From Streptomyces longwoodensis (GTDB lineage: Bacteria; Actinomycetota; Actinomycetes; Streptomycetales; Streptomycetaceae), in contig NZ_KQ948554.1 in the NCBI RefSeq assembly GCF_001514125.1, positions 102,344 through 166,343 on the forward strand: a stretch of 64,000 nt of DNA. The letters are read 5' to 3'. The first letter of the stretch is position 1. Every line of letters starts with the position of its first letter. A program made the translations under genes and the position numbers. The notes beneath the pieces were generated by a model. The model was not told where the DNA came from. It searched no databases and saw only the letters and a list, made by a program, of their open reading frames with translations. Positions 25,442 through 33,807 of the stretch are shown piece by piece.

Positions 25442-26464
25442 TCAGCCTTCCTGAAGAGTGGTCAGTCCGTGGTCGATGAAGACGGGGACGAGGTCGCCGA
25501 TCCGGTCGAAGCCGCGCCCGACCGTCTGCCCCAGCGTGTACCGGTAGTGGATGCCCTCCAGGATCACGGCGAGCTTGAACCAGGCGAACGCCGTGTACCA
25601 GGAGACGGCCGAGACGTCGCGTCCCGAGCCCGCGGCGTACCGCTCGACGAGCTCCCGCGGGGAGGGGTGCCCCGGCGCCGTGGCCGTGGTGGACACGGGC
25701 GAGTCGGGCAGGGCCAGCGGCATGCTGTACATCACCAGCAGGCCGAGGTCGGTGAGCGGGTCGCCGAGGGTGGACATCTCCCAGTCGAGGATGGCCCTGA
25801 TCCGGTCGTCCTCCCCGATGAGGACGTTGTCCAGCCGGTAGTCGCCGTGCACGACGGCCGGGGCGGGGGAGTCGGGCAGCTCCCGGCCGAGCGCGGCGTG
25901 CAGCTCGTCGATGCCGGCCAGGTCGCGGCTGCGGGAGGCGTCGAGCTGCTTGCCCCAGCGGCGCAGCTGGCGGTCCAGGAACCCCTCGGGCCGGCCGAAG
26001 TCCGCCAGGCCGACCGCGGCCGGGTCCACCGCGTGCAGCTCGACCAGGGTGTCCACCAGGGACAGCACCGCGTCGCGGGTGCGCCCGGGGCCGAGCGGGG
26101 CGAGCTGGTCGGCGGTGCGGTACGGGGTGCCCTCGACGAACTCCATGACGTAGAAGGGGGCGCCGAGCACCTCCTCGTCCTCGCACAGCAGCACCGGCTC
26201 CGGCACCGGCACGCTCGTGGGGTGCAGGGCGCTGATCACCCGGTGCTCGCGCCGCATGTCGTGCGCGGTGGCGAGGACGTGGCCGAGCGGGGGCCGCCGC
26301 ACGACCCAGCGCGCGGTGCCGTCGGTGACGGCGTACGTCAGGTTGGAGCGTCCGCCCTCGATCAGCCGGCCGGTGAGAGGACCCCCCACCAGACCGGGCC
26401 GCTCGCGGTCGAGCAGGGCGCGCAGCCGGTCCAGGTCGAGGCCGGGCGGGTGGTCGGGGCTCAT
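25442..26464 (-). CDS. APH-like kinase, probable partner of the ACAD10/11-like enzyme
   Basis: A 340-residue aminoglycoside-phosphotransferase-fold kinase. The catalytic loop HGDYRLDN is at 206-213 and the metal-binding ILDWE at 225-229. The nucleotide lobe begins with LIEGGRSNLTYAVT. The start at 26464 has AGGAG 7 bases before it; an in-frame ATG at 26503 lies on the operator and is less likely. ACAD10/11 proteins carry the same kinase fused to the dehydrogenase, and LvaA is the free-standing bacterial form. It would phosphorylate the 4-hydroxyl of an acyl-CoA. Antibiotic resistance is unlikely in this context. Confidence 0.85.
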   Translation of the reverse strand: MSPDHPPGLDLDRLRALLDRERPGLVGGPLTGRLIEGGRSNLTYAVTDGTARWVVRRPPLGHVLATAHDMRREHRVISALHPTSVPVPEPVLLCEDEEVLGAPFYVMEFVEGTPYRTADQLAPLGPGRTRDAVLSLVDTLVELHAVDPAAVGLADFGRPEGFLDRQLRRWGKQLDASRSRDLAGIDELHAALGRELPDSPAPAVVHGDYRLDNVLIGEDDRIRAILDWEMSTLGDPLTDLGLLVMYSMPLALPDSPVSTTATAPGHPSPRELVERYAAGSGRDVSAVSWYTAFAWFKLAVILEGIHYRYTLGQTVGRGFDRIGDLVPVFIDHGLTTLQEG

Positions 26465-26504
26465 GCGGGCTCCTACGGGCTGGGTCAACGGAACTCGACT
26501 CATG

Positions 26505-26522
26505 ATGCCGACCGGTCGGTAT
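26505..26522. promoter_or_regulatory. ACCGACCGGT palindrome before the kinase-dehydrogenase operon
   Basis: ATGCCGACCGGTCGGTAT is symmetric except for one base pair. It lies 41 bases before the kinase start and matches the core of the site at 21020. It is the second operator of the probable TetR regulator at 23529. Confidence 0.75.
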
Positions 26523-26720
26523 GTCGTCCAGTGGGGAGGCCCAACGTGATCGGGGCCACCCTATGTTTTTCGGCCCGGCGGGGGCAGGGACCGCCCCGGG
26601 AGGGGTACTGCGACGGGGGCCGGCGCGAGCGGACGCGCCGGCGGACAGGTCGCCGCGCGGACGGCGCGCCCCCGGGCGCCCGGCTTGCGCGGCACGGGCT
26701 CACCCCGGAGGGTCGGTGGC

Positions 26721-27695
26721 ATGAAGGGCATCAGCTACAGCCGCTACGGCGGACCGGAGGTCCTCGCGTACGGCGAGGTCCGCGACCCCAAGGTCGGACC
26801 CGACGCCGTCCTCGTCAAGGTCCGGGCCGCGTCGGTCAACCCGGTCGACTGGAAGGCCCGCCAGGGCTACCTGGACGGCATGCTGGAGGCCGTCTTCCCG
26901 GTCGTCCCCGGCTGGGACGTCTCCGGCGTCGTCGTCCAGCCCGGCGTGTCCGTGACCGAGTACGCGGCCGGCGACGAGGTCATCGGGTACGTCCGCGAGG
27001 ACTTCCTGTCCCGCGGCACCTTCGCCGAGTACGTCGCCGCCCCGGTGCGCACCCTGGCCCGCAAGCCGCGCTCCCTCTCCTTCGAGGAGGCCGCGGGACT
27101 GCCCCTGGCCGGGCTCACCGCCTACCAGGTGCTCCACCGGGCGCTCCAGGTCGGGCGCGGCGACACGGTCCTCGTGCACGCGGCGGCCGGCGGCGTCGGC
27201 TCGATGGCCGTCCAGATCGCGCACCACCTCGGCGCCCGCGTCATCGGCACGGCGAGCGAGCGCAACCACGACTTCGTGCGCTCCCTGGGCGGCGAGCCCG
27301 TGGCCTACGGCGACGGACTGGCCGAGCGGGTGCGGGGGCTGGCCCCCGAGGGGGTCGACGCGGCCTTCGACACGGTCGGCGGCGACGCGCTGAAGGCCTC
27401 CGTGAACCTCCTCACCCCGGAGGGGCGGCTGGCGTCCATCGCCGACGGCGACGTCGTCGGCTACGGCGGCCGCTACGTCTGGGTCCGCCCGGACGCCGAG
27501 GACCTGGCCCGGCTGTCCGACCTGGCCGACCGGGGCGTGCTCTCGGTGCCGGTGGCGGAGACGTTCCCGCTGGAGCGCGCGGCGGACGCGTACCGCCTGA
27601 GCGAGGAGGGCCACGCCCGCGGCAAGATCGTGGTCACGGTCGACTGGGAGGACCCGGCACCGGAAGCGGGGAGCACCGGGGCGACGGGGTACTGA
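26721..27695 (+). CDS. Zinc-free quinone oxidoreductase-like MDR protein
   Basis: A 324-residue medium-chain reductase. It has SVNPVDWKARQGY near residue 40, the coenzyme motif AAAGGVGSMAVQIA in the middle and a YRLSEEGHARGKIVV ending. No zinc-ligand cysteine lobe is present, which places it with NADPH:quinone reductases and enoyl reductases. It probably reduces a quinone or alpha,beta-unsaturated carbonyl in the cytoplasm. GGAGGG lies upstream of the ATG at 26721. It diverges from the catabolic arm across about 250 bases holding the 26505 operator, so shared control is possible. Confidence 0.88.
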   Translation: MKGISYSRYGGPEVLAYGEVRDPKVGPDAVLVKVRAASVNPVDWKARQGYLDGMLEAVFPVVPGWDVSGVVVQPGVSVTEYAAGDEVIGYVREDFLSRGTFAEYVAAPVRTLARKPRSLSFEEAAGLPLAGLTAYQVLHRALQVGRGDTVLVHAAAGGVGSMAVQIAHHLGARVIGTASERNHDFVRSLGGEPVAYGDGLAERVRGLAPEGVDAAFDTVGGDALKASVNLLTPEGRLASIADGDVVGYGGRYVWVRPDAEDLARLSDLADRGVLSVPVAETFPLERAADAYRLSEEGHARGKIVVTVDWEDPAPEAGSTGATGY

Positions 27696-27720
27696 GCCGG
27701 GGGCGCCGGGCCCCTACCGC

Positions 27721-27776
27721 CTCACACCACGGCGCCGGACCGCCTCACACCACGGCGCCGGACCGCCTCACACCAC
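27721..27776. repeat. 23-base tandem repeat at the 3' end of a DUF202 gene
   Basis: CTCACACCACGGCGCCGGAC followed by CGC occurs at 27721-27743 and 27744-27766, with a third partial copy to 27776. The TGA stop of the minus-strand DUF202 gene lies inside the third copy and is copied in the others. It looks like slippage duplication of the gene's end. Confidence 0.7.
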
Positions 27777-28160
27777 CAGCGCCGCCGCGCACACCGCCAG
27801 GGCCACCGCGCACAGCGCGGCCGCGGTGGCCTGCCGGGCGGGCAGGGGCGCCGGGCGGGCCGTGCGCGCGAGGGCCAGGATGCGGCGCTGGGCCACGAGC
27901 AGGAAGGCCACCCACAGCGCGCAGCACACGGCGCACGCGACGATCGAGGCCGACGAGGGCCCGCCGTGCAGGGCCGCCCGCACCGCGAGCACGGCGGCGA
28001 CGGTGCCGGCCAGCGTCGTACGCCGCCAGGCGAGCCGGGTCCGCTCCGGCTGGAGCCCGGGGTCCCGGTCCCCGGTCGTCCCGTGACGGCTCGTCCCGCC
28101 CGCCCCGGATCCGGAGCCCGCCCCGGCCTCCCGACCCGTCCCGGCCTCCCCCCGGCTCAC
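27768..28160 (-). CDS. DUF202 small membrane protein (second of a pair)
   Basis: A 130-residue protein with a Gly/Ser/Ala-rich start, then the DUF202 signature PERTRLAWRRTTLAGT and three membrane helices. The GTG at 28160 overlaps the TGA of the gene before it (GTGA), so the two are translationally coupled. Family function is unknown. An ending in a tandem DNA repeat means its last residues may vary between strains. Confidence 0.75.
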   Translation of the reverse strand: MSRGEAGTGREAGAGSGSGAGGTSRHGTTGDRDPGLQPERTRLAWRRTTLAGTVAAVLAVRAALHGGPSSASIVACAVCCALWVAFLLVAQRRILALARTARPAPLPARQATAAALCAVALAVCAAALVV

Positions 28161-28549
28161 CCTTCCCACCCGGCGAGCACCACGACCACCATCGCCACGG
28201 CCACCACCGCGACGACCACCCCGAGCAGCGCCGGGAACCGCGACGTCGGCAGGTCCTCCCCGCGCCGCATCGCCCGCTCGCACCGCACCCAGTGGTTCAC
28301 CGCGCGCAACGAGCACAGCACCCCGGCCGCCAGCAGGGCGAGCGCCAGCCCCACGCGCCAGCCCCAGCGCAGGTCGGGCAGGAACTGGTCGACCGCGAAG
28401 CCGCCGCCGATCAGCGCCAGGGCGGTGCGCAGCCAGGCCAGGAACGTGCGCTCGTTCGCCAGCGAGAACCGGTAGTCGGGCGTGCTGCCCTCCTCGCGCA
28501 CCTGCTCGGGCGCGAACCACAGGCGGACGTTCCGCACGAAGTCGATCAC
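28157..28549 (-). CDS. YidH-like DUF202 membrane protein (first of a pair)
   Basis: A 130-residue protein. The family signature FSLANERTFLAWLRTALALI is at about residues 27-46, followed by two more membrane helices; the C-terminus is outside or in a short tail. The GTG at 28549 gives the normal family length; there is no clear ribosome site, so GTGs slightly downstream are possible. Paired DUF202 genes are common in actinobacteria and may form a hetero-oligomer. No function is known. Confidence 0.78.
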   Translation of the reverse strand: MIDFVRNVRLWFAPEQVREEGSTPDYRFSLANERTFLAWLRTALALIGGGFAVDQFLPDLRWGWRVGLALALLAAGVLCSLRAVNHWVRCERAMRRGEDLPTSRFPALLGVVVAVVAVAMVVVVLAGWEG

Positions 28550-28590
28550 GCCCAGGACATTACCGGGCGCCCGGCGCGGGCCGCCCGCCG

Positions 28591-29106
28591 TCAGCGGGCC
28601 GCCAGGAACTCCCTGAGCCGGTCGTGGGCCGCGAGCCCGTCCGGCACCCACTCCCAGGAGGCCAGACGCCGCTCGACCTCCTCCTCGGGGAGGAAGTCGT
28701 GCCAGGCCACCTCCTCCACCTGCGGGTGGACCGGCAGCGTGCAGCGGACCTCGTAGACCGCCGACCACCAGCTGTGGCCCGCGCCGTCGTCGTAGAGGAA
28801 CTTGAACAGGAACTCCGGCCGGGGCAGGCCGCTCACCCCCAGCTCCTCCTCGGCCTCGCGCAGCGCCGCGTCGTCGTAGGACTCGCCCGCGCCGACCACC
28901 CCGCCGACGAACATGTCGTACAGCGACGGGAAGACCAGCTTCGTCGGGGTGCGCCGGTGGACGAAGACCCGGCCGTCGGCGTCCCGGGCCCGCACGAACA
29001 CGCAGCGGTGGCGCAGGCCCTCGGCGTACGCCCGTCCGCGCGGCGCCTGCCCGACGACCCGGTCCTGCTCGTCGACGATGTCGAGGATCTCCTCAGCAGC
29101 GCTCAT
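28591..29106 (-). CDS. Nudix hydrolase, YfcD/isomerase-like branch
   Basis: A 171-residue protein. The Nudix box begins GGVVGAGESYDDAALREAEE and continues ELGV, with all metal-binding glutamates present. The N-terminal ILDIVDEQDRVVGQAPRGRAY resembles YfcD and isopentenyl-diphosphate isomerase, where this branch has lost isomerase residues. It probably cleaves a nucleoside diphosphate derivative. ATGs at 29106 and 29115 are both possible; neither has a good ribosome site. It follows the DMT transporter gene on the same strand. Confidence 0.85.
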   Translation of the reverse strand: MSAAEEILDIVDEQDRVVGQAPRGRAYAEGLRHRCVFVRARDADGRVFVHRRTPTKLVFPSLYDMFVGGVVGAGESYDDAALREAEEELGVSGLPRPEFLFKFLYDDGAGHSWWSAVYEVRCTLPVHPQVEEVAWHDFLPEEEVERRLASWEWVPDGLAAHDRLREFLAAR

Positions 29107-29129
29107 GCGGGCCATCCAAGCACGCCCGC

Positions 29130-30023
29130 TCAGCGGGACTGGAGGTCGGGCACCGGCTCGCGCGGGGCCGTGCCGCGGGGCATCGCCGGGTGCAGCCCGA
29201 GCAGCACGATGCCCGCGACGATCGCCGCGAGTCCCGCCGCCTCCCAGGCCAGCGCGCCGGTGTCGGTGTGCAGCCGGTCGCCCAGGAAGCCCACCCCGCA
29301 GGCGATCCCGGCCAGCGGCTGGGCCGCGGTCAGCGCGGGCAGCGACATGCGCAGCGGGGCCGTCTCGAAGGCGCTCTGCACCAGCACCAGACCGGTCACC
29401 CCGAGCACCAGCACGCCGTACGGCTGCCATCCGGTCAGCAGCCCCGTGAGCCCGCCGTCCGCGAAGCGCTCGCCGCTCACCCGGGTCAGCGCGTCCTGCA
29501 CGCCGTAGAGCAGCCCCGCCGCGAGGGCCAGCAGCACCGGTCCCGCGCTGAGCCGTGAGCGCTTGGCGTACGTGGTGACCAGCAGCGCCAGCCCCACCAT
29601 CACGCCGATGATCAGCCAGTGCCGCAGCGGGTCCGTGACCGCCGTGCCGCCGCGCGGCTCGCCCGCCACGATGAACGCCGTCACCCCGCCGGCCAGCAGC
29701 GACAGGCCCGCCCAGCCCTGGCGGCCGAGGGACTGCCGGGTGCGGCGCCGGGACAGCGCGAGGGCGAACAGCAGGTTGGTCGCCAACAGCGGCTCCACCA
29801 GGGAGACCTCGCCGCGGCCGAGCGCGACCGCGCCGAGCACCATGCCGGCCACCATCAGGGCGAGTCCGCCCAGCCAGGTCGGCACCCGCACCAGGTCGAG
29901 CAGCAGGCGGGGCGAGAGGAAGTCACCGAGGGGCGCCCGCTGCGCTGCGGCCTGCTGGAGGACGAACCCGAAACCCAGGCAGCACGCGGCACCGACGGCG
30001 AGAGCGAGAACCAGAACCGACAC
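29130..30023 (-). CDS. DMT-family membrane transporter
   Basis: A 297-residue protein with about ten membrane helices. It begins with a helix containing GAACCLGFGFVLQQ. The second repeat holds GLLYGVQDALTRVSG and QPLAGIACGVGFLGDR, as in DMT proteins of actinobacteria that replace MgtE-like or nicotinamide transporters. GAGGTG is 6 bases before the GTG at 30023; a GTG at 30032 is the alternative. It is followed by the Nudix gene and diverges from a molybdoenzyme gene. The substrate is unknown. Confidence 0.8.
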   Translation of the reverse strand: MSVLVLALAVGAACCLGFGFVLQQAAAQRAPLGDFLSPRLLLDLVRVPTWLGGLALMVAGMVLGAVALGRGEVSLVEPLLATNLLFALALSRRRTRQSLGRQGWAGLSLLAGGVTAFIVAGEPRGGTAVTDPLRHWLIIGVMVGLALLVTTYAKRSRLSAGPVLLALAAGLLYGVQDALTRVSGERFADGGLTGLLTGWQPYGVLVLGVTGLVLVQSAFETAPLRMSLPALTAAQPLAGIACGVGFLGDRLHTDTGALAWEAAGLAAIVAGIVLLGLHPAMPRGTAPREPVPDLQSR

Positions 30024-30291
30024 GCTGCGCACCTCGATCAATCCGGCCGGGCCACGGGTCGTGGCTGCCGACTGTAGCGTCCTCGTGCCCGCACCGGCCC
30101 GGGGAATGCCCGGAATGACGTGTTCCGGGCGGTCGCTCCATGCTGGGCCGTACGGCGCCCCACCGCCATGGCGCACGCCACACGCACCCGTGGGAGACGT
30201 CGGACGTGCGTCGGTGGGGCAGGTGGGAAACGGTGACGAAAGTCTGACGGACCCCGGCCGTCCCTGGCCCCGTCCGGTCCCAAGTGCTCGA

Positions 30292-31026
30292 ATGGACCAC
30301 GTGGACCCCGAACACCCGGAGGAACGCGGCACCCCCGTCGGCCGGCGCGTCTTCCTCGGCACCCTGGGCCTCGGCGCACTCGGCGTCGTCGCCGCCCCCA
30401 CGCTGCAACGCGGCCTGGAGGCATTCCTCGGCAGCGCCGCCGACAAGGACCCCACCGGCCTGACCGGACTGCTGCCCAACGGCGGCGGCTTCCGCTACTA
30501 CTCGGTGACCTCCTCGGTCCCGCACAAGAACGCGCAGACGTACCGCCTCACCGTCGACGGCCTCGTCGACCGCCCCCGCCGCTACACCCTCGCCGACCTG
30601 CGGGCCCTGCCCCAGACCCGGCTGGTCAGGGACGTGCAGTGCGTCACCGGCTGGCGGGTCCCGGGCACCCCCTTCGAGGGCGTGCGGCTGTCCGCGCTGC
30701 TCGACGCGGCCGGGGTGCGGGCGACGGCGGGCGCGGTCCGCTTCACCTGCTTCGACGGGGCGTACTCGGAGAGCCTCACCCTGGAGCAGGCCCGCCGGCC
30801 GGACGTCCTGGTCGCCCTGCGCATGAAGGACGAGGACCTCGGCCACGACCACGGCGGCCCGGTCCGCCTCTACGTGGCCCCCATGTACTTCTACAAGTCC
30901 GCCAAGTGGCTCTCCGGCATCACCGTCACCGAGGACGTGCGGCCCGGCTACTGGGAGGACCGCGGCTACGACGTCGACGCCTGGGTCGGCCGGTCGAACG
31001 GACGCGACGATGACCCTACGAGCTGA
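30292..31026 (+). CDS. Molybdopterin-dependent oxidoreductase, Tat-exported (MsrP/sulfite-oxidase fold)
   Basis: A 244-residue protein. The start GRRVFLGTLGLGALGVVAAP is a twin-arginine signal, so the enzyme is folded with its cofactor and exported. The sulfite-oxidase fold follows with Cys117 in VQCVTGWR as the molybdenum ligand, then FTCFDGAYSESL and YFYKSAKWL. The next gene, overlapping by 17 bases, is a membrane cytochrome b. That pairing mirrors MsrP-MsrQ, where the membrane partner feeds electrons to an enzyme repairing oxidised methionine. The substrate is not certain. The ribosome site is weak. Confidence 0.87.
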   Translation: MDHVDPEHPEERGTPVGRRVFLGTLGLGALGVVAAPTLQRGLEAFLGSAADKDPTGLTGLLPNGGGFRYYSVTSSVPHKNAQTYRLTVDGLVDRPRRYTLADLRALPQTRLVRDVQCVTGWRVPGTPFEGVRLSALLDAAGVRATAGAVRFTCFDGAYSESLTLEQARRPDVLVALRMKDEDLGHDHGGPVRLYVAPMYFYKSAKWLSGITVTEDVRPGYWEDRGYDVDAWVGRSNGRDDDPTS

Positions 31027-31636
31027 CCCGGCCCCGGCGGCCGCCACCCGCGTCCCGCGCTTCGGCCCCGCCCAGCGCCGGATCCACCGCGCCACCGCCC
31101 TGCTCATGGGCGTCTGCGTGGTCACCGCCGCGTGTCTGTACGTCCCCCAGCTCGCCGAGCTCGTCGGCCGCCGGGACCTGGTCGTCCGGATCCACGAGTG
31201 GGCGGGGCTCGCGCTGCCGGTGCCCGTCCTCGCCGGGCTCGCCTCCCGCGCGTTCCGCGCCGACCTGGGCCGGCTCAACCGCTTCGGCGCGCACGACCGG
31301 CTGTGGCTGCGGGCCGCCCTGCGCCGGGACAAGCGCCGGGAGGCCCGACCGGCGGGCAAGTTCAACGCCGGGCAGAAGGTCTACGCCTCCTGGGTGGCCG
31401 GGGCCACGCTGGTGATGCTCGGCACCGGACTGCTGATGTGGTTCACCCACCTCACCCCGATCCAGTGGCGCACCAACGCGACCTTCGTCCACGACTGGCT
31501 GGCGCTGACCCTCGGCATCGTCCTCGCCGGCCACATCGGCATGGCCCTGGGCGATCCCGAGGCCCGCCACGGCATGCGCACCGGCTGGGTGAGCGAGGAC
31601 TGGGCCGACCGGGAACACCCGCTGTGGCGCAGGTGA
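31010..31636 (+). CDS. Cytochrome b561-type membrane electron carrier
   Basis: A 208-residue protein with four membrane helices. Candidate haem ligands are His26, His62, His161 and His175, one pair in each half. It overlaps the molybdoenzyme gene by 17 bases and is clearly its partner. It would pass electrons from the quinone pool or a flavin reductase to the exported enzyme. The sequence is closer to cytochrome b561 proteins than to MsrQ, so it is an analogue of MsrQ rather than a clear orthologue. Confidence 0.82.
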   Translation: MTLRADPAPAAATRVPRFGPAQRRIHRATALLMGVCVVTAACLYVPQLAELVGRRDLVVRIHEWAGLALPVPVLAGLASRAFRADLGRLNRFGAHDRLWLRAALRRDKRREARPAGKFNAGQKVYASWVAGATLVMLGTGLLMWFTHLTPIQWRTNATFVHDWLALTLGIVLAGHIGMALGDPEARHGMRTGWVSEDWADREHPLWRR

Positions 31637-31681
31637 ACCGGCCGGCCCCGGCGTCCAGGACCGTCGGCGGCAGGCCCCCTC

Positions 31682-33079
31682 CTAGATCACCAGCGACAGG
31701 AGCAGGACCAGGCCGCCGCCGACCACGGAGATGATGGTCTCCATGATCGACCAGGTCTTGACGGTCTGGCCGACGCTCAGCCCGAAGTACTCCTTCACCA
31801 GCCAGAACCCGGCGTCGTTGACATGGCTGAAGAACAGCGAGCCGGCGCCGATGGCGAGGACCAGCAGCGCGGTGTGGGTCGTGGACATGTCGGCCGCGAG
31901 CGGGGCCACCAGGCCCGCCGCGGAGACCGTCGCCACGGTCGCCGAACCGGTCGCCAGCCGGATGGCCACCGCGATCAGCCAGGCCAGCAGCAGCGCCGGG
32001 ATCGACCAGTCCTTGGAGATCTCCAGCACCATCTGGCCCACGCCGCAGTCGATCAGCGTCTGCTTGAAGCCGCCGCCCGCGCCGACGATCAGCAGGATGC
32101 CCGCGATGGGCATGAGGCCCTTCTCGACCAGTCCGGAGATCTTCTCCTTGCCGAAGCCGGCGGGCCGGGCCAGCGTGAAGATGCCGACGAGCACGGCGGC
32201 GAGCAGGGCGATCAGCGGCGAGCCGATCACGTCGAAGACGCGCTGCACGGTGTGCTCGGGGTCGTCCACGACGATGTCGACCAGGGCCTTGGCCAGCATC
32301 AGCACGACCGGCAGCAGGATCGTGGCCAGCGTCGCGCCGAAGCCGGGGCGCCGCTCCAGCTCCTCCGAGGGGCGCTGCGGGATCATCCGGTCGGGGGCCG
32401 GGACGTCCACCCAGCGGGCCGCCACCTTGGAGAACAGCGGACCGGCGACGATCACCGTCGGGACGGCCACCAGTACGCCGAGCGCCAGCGTGACGCCCAG
32501 GTTGGCGCCCACCGCGTCGATCGCGACCAGCGGGCCGGGGTGCGGCGGCACCAGGCCGTGCATCACCGACAGGCCGGCCAGCGCGGGGATGCCGATCCGC
32601 ATCAGGGAGTAGTTGCCGCGCTTGGCGACCATCAGCACCACGGGGATCAGCAGGACGACGCCGACCTCGAAGAACAACGGCAGGCCGATCACCGAGGCGA
32701 TCAGCACCATCGCCCAGGGCAGCGAGCGGCCGCCCGCCTTGGCGAGGATCGTGTCGACGATCTGGTCGGCGCCGCCGGAGTCGGCGAGCATCTTGCCGAG
32801 GATCGCCCCGAGGGCGATCAGCACGCCCACCCCGGCGACCGTACTGCCGAGGCCGGTGGTGAAGCTGGTGATCACCTTGTCCAGCGGCGCCCCGGCCACC
32901 GCGCCCAGCGCGAGCGAGCCGATGGTCAGGGAGAGGAAGGCGTGCAGCTTGAACTGGGTGATGAGCAGGACGATGACGGCGATGCCCACCAGGACGGCTA
33001 TGCCCAGCTGGGCGTGGCCGGCCGAGGTGATGGGCTCGACGGGGTCCGCTGCCAGCATCTCGACGCTGAGTGTGGTCAC
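31682..33079 (-). CDS. gntP: Gluconate:H+ symporter, GntP family
   Basis: A 465-residue transporter with about 12-14 membrane helices. It carries the GntP segments GLSVMHGLVPPHPGPLVA, LIVGAGGGFKQTL and RLATGSATVATVSAAG, and ends with SHVNDAGFWLVKEYFGLS. It brings gluconate into the cell with protons. The GTG at 33079 has AAGGA upstream. It follows the gluconokinase gene by 66 bases, forming a gluconate operon opposite a GntR regulator. The only unusual feature is a long Pro/Arg-rich loop in the middle. Confidence 0.93.
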   Translation of the reverse strand: MTTLSVEMLAADPVEPITSAGHAQLGIAVLVGIAVIVLLITQFKLHAFLSLTIGSLALGAVAGAPLDKVITSFTTGLGSTVAGVGVLIALGAILGKMLADSGGADQIVDTILAKAGGRSLPWAMVLIASVIGLPLFFEVGVVLLIPVVLMVAKRGNYSLMRIGIPALAGLSVMHGLVPPHPGPLVAIDAVGANLGVTLALGVLVAVPTVIVAGPLFSKVAARWVDVPAPDRMIPQRPSEELERRPGFGATLATILLPVVLMLAKALVDIVVDDPEHTVQRVFDVIGSPLIALLAAVLVGIFTLARPAGFGKEKISGLVEKGLMPIAGILLIVGAGGGFKQTLIDCGVGQMVLEISKDWSIPALLLAWLIAVAIRLATGSATVATVSAAGLVAPLAADMSTTHTALLVLAIGAGSLFFSHVNDAGFWLVKEYFGLSVGQTVKTWSIMETIISVVGGGLVLLLSLVI

Positions 33080-33145
33080 GGTTTTCCTTGCAGAGAGGGG
33101 GCCGACGGGGGAGTGCGGCCGGGGTGGTGTGAGGTGCCGCCGGTC

Positions 33146-33664
33146 CTACGGGGCCGGGTCGGGGAGCCGGTCCAGCGCGGCGACGGCGCGCTCGGCGATC
33201 TCCTCGGGGCCGCCGGCCACGTCGACGCCGACGCCCGCCTCGTCCGCCCCGAGCGGCTGGAGCGTGGCGAACTGCGAGTCGAGCAGCGCGGTCGGCATGA
33301 AGTGGCCCCGCCGGTGGGACATCCGGTCCTCGATCAGCGCCCGGTCACCGATGAGGTGGACGAACACCACGCCGGGAGCGGCGGCCCTGAGCCGGTCGCG
33401 GTACGACCGCTTCAGCGCCGAGCAGCTGACCACCCCGCCCAGTCCGGCCCGCTCGTGGGCCCAGGCGCCGATGGCGTCCAGCCACGGCCACCGGTCCTCG
33501 TCGTCGAGCGGCACCCCGGCCGTCATCTTGGCGATGTTGGCCCGCGGGTGGAAGTCGTCGCCCTCGGCGTAGGGAACGCCCAGCCGGGCGGCGAGCAGGG
33601 GACCGATGGTGGTCTTGCCCGTGCCGGCGACGCCCATCACCACGACGACGTGGGGGGTACGCAT
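33146..33664 (-). CDS. gntK: Gluconokinase
   Basis: A 172-residue kinase. The P-loop GVAGTGKTT is at 11-19. It has EGDDFHPRANIAKMTAG and PLDDEDRWPWL, both diagnostic, and SCSALKRSYRDRLR and the late MPTALLDSQFATLQPL. It phosphorylates gluconate to 6-phosphogluconate for the pentose phosphate pathway. The start at 33664 fits the family; an in-frame ATG at 33703 would add 13 residues. It is first in the operon with the permease. Confidence 0.95.
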   Translation of the reverse strand: MRTPHVVVVMGVAGTGKTTIGPLLAARLGVPYAEGDDFHPRANIAKMTAGVPLDDEDRWPWLDAIGAWAHERAGLGGVVSCSALKRSYRDRLRAAAPGVVFVHLIGDRALIEDRMSHRRGHFMPTALLDSQFATLQPLGADEAGVGVDVAGGPEEIAERAVAALDRLPDPAP

Positions 33665-33751
33665 CACTGCCTCGCTGTCCTCTTCGACATCCGACACCGA
33701 CATCCGGCGTCGGCCACGATGAAACCCATTAGGTACGACGAATTCAAGACC

Positions 33752-33773
33752 TTGTGACAAATAAGTCTGACTT
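33752..33773. promoter_or_regulatory. Candidate GntR operators in the gntK/gntR divergent region
   Basis: TTGTGACAA (4-1-4 inverted repeat, 33752-33760) and AAGTCTGACTT (5-1-5 inverted repeat, 33763-33773) lie side by side. They are about 90 bases before gntK and 35 before gntR. TTGTnACAA-like sequences are typical of FadR-subfamily GntR proteins. Which of the two is bound is not clear. Confidence 0.5.
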
Positions 33774-33795
33774 TTTGGCTCCGTGATCCACCCCG

Positions 33796-33801
33796 TACGC
33801 T
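33796..33801 (+). promoter_or_regulatory. -10 box of leaderless gntR
   Basis: TACGCT lies 6 bases before the ATG at 33808 with no ribosome site, next to the operator candidates. Confidence 0.5.
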
Positions 33802-33807
33802 GAGTGC

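Noticed and set aside
25442..26464. Aminoglycoside resistance gene
   Set aside because: The APH fold is present, but the operon with an ACAD10/11-like enzyme and the TetR-linked catabolic genes makes a metabolic kinase more likely.
24263..28756. Plus-strand open frame of about 1500 codons opposite the acyl-CoA dehydrogenase and kinase genes
   Set aside because: The composition (Arg, Gly, His, Val) is that of an antisense shadow, and the minus-strand genes have full family motifs.
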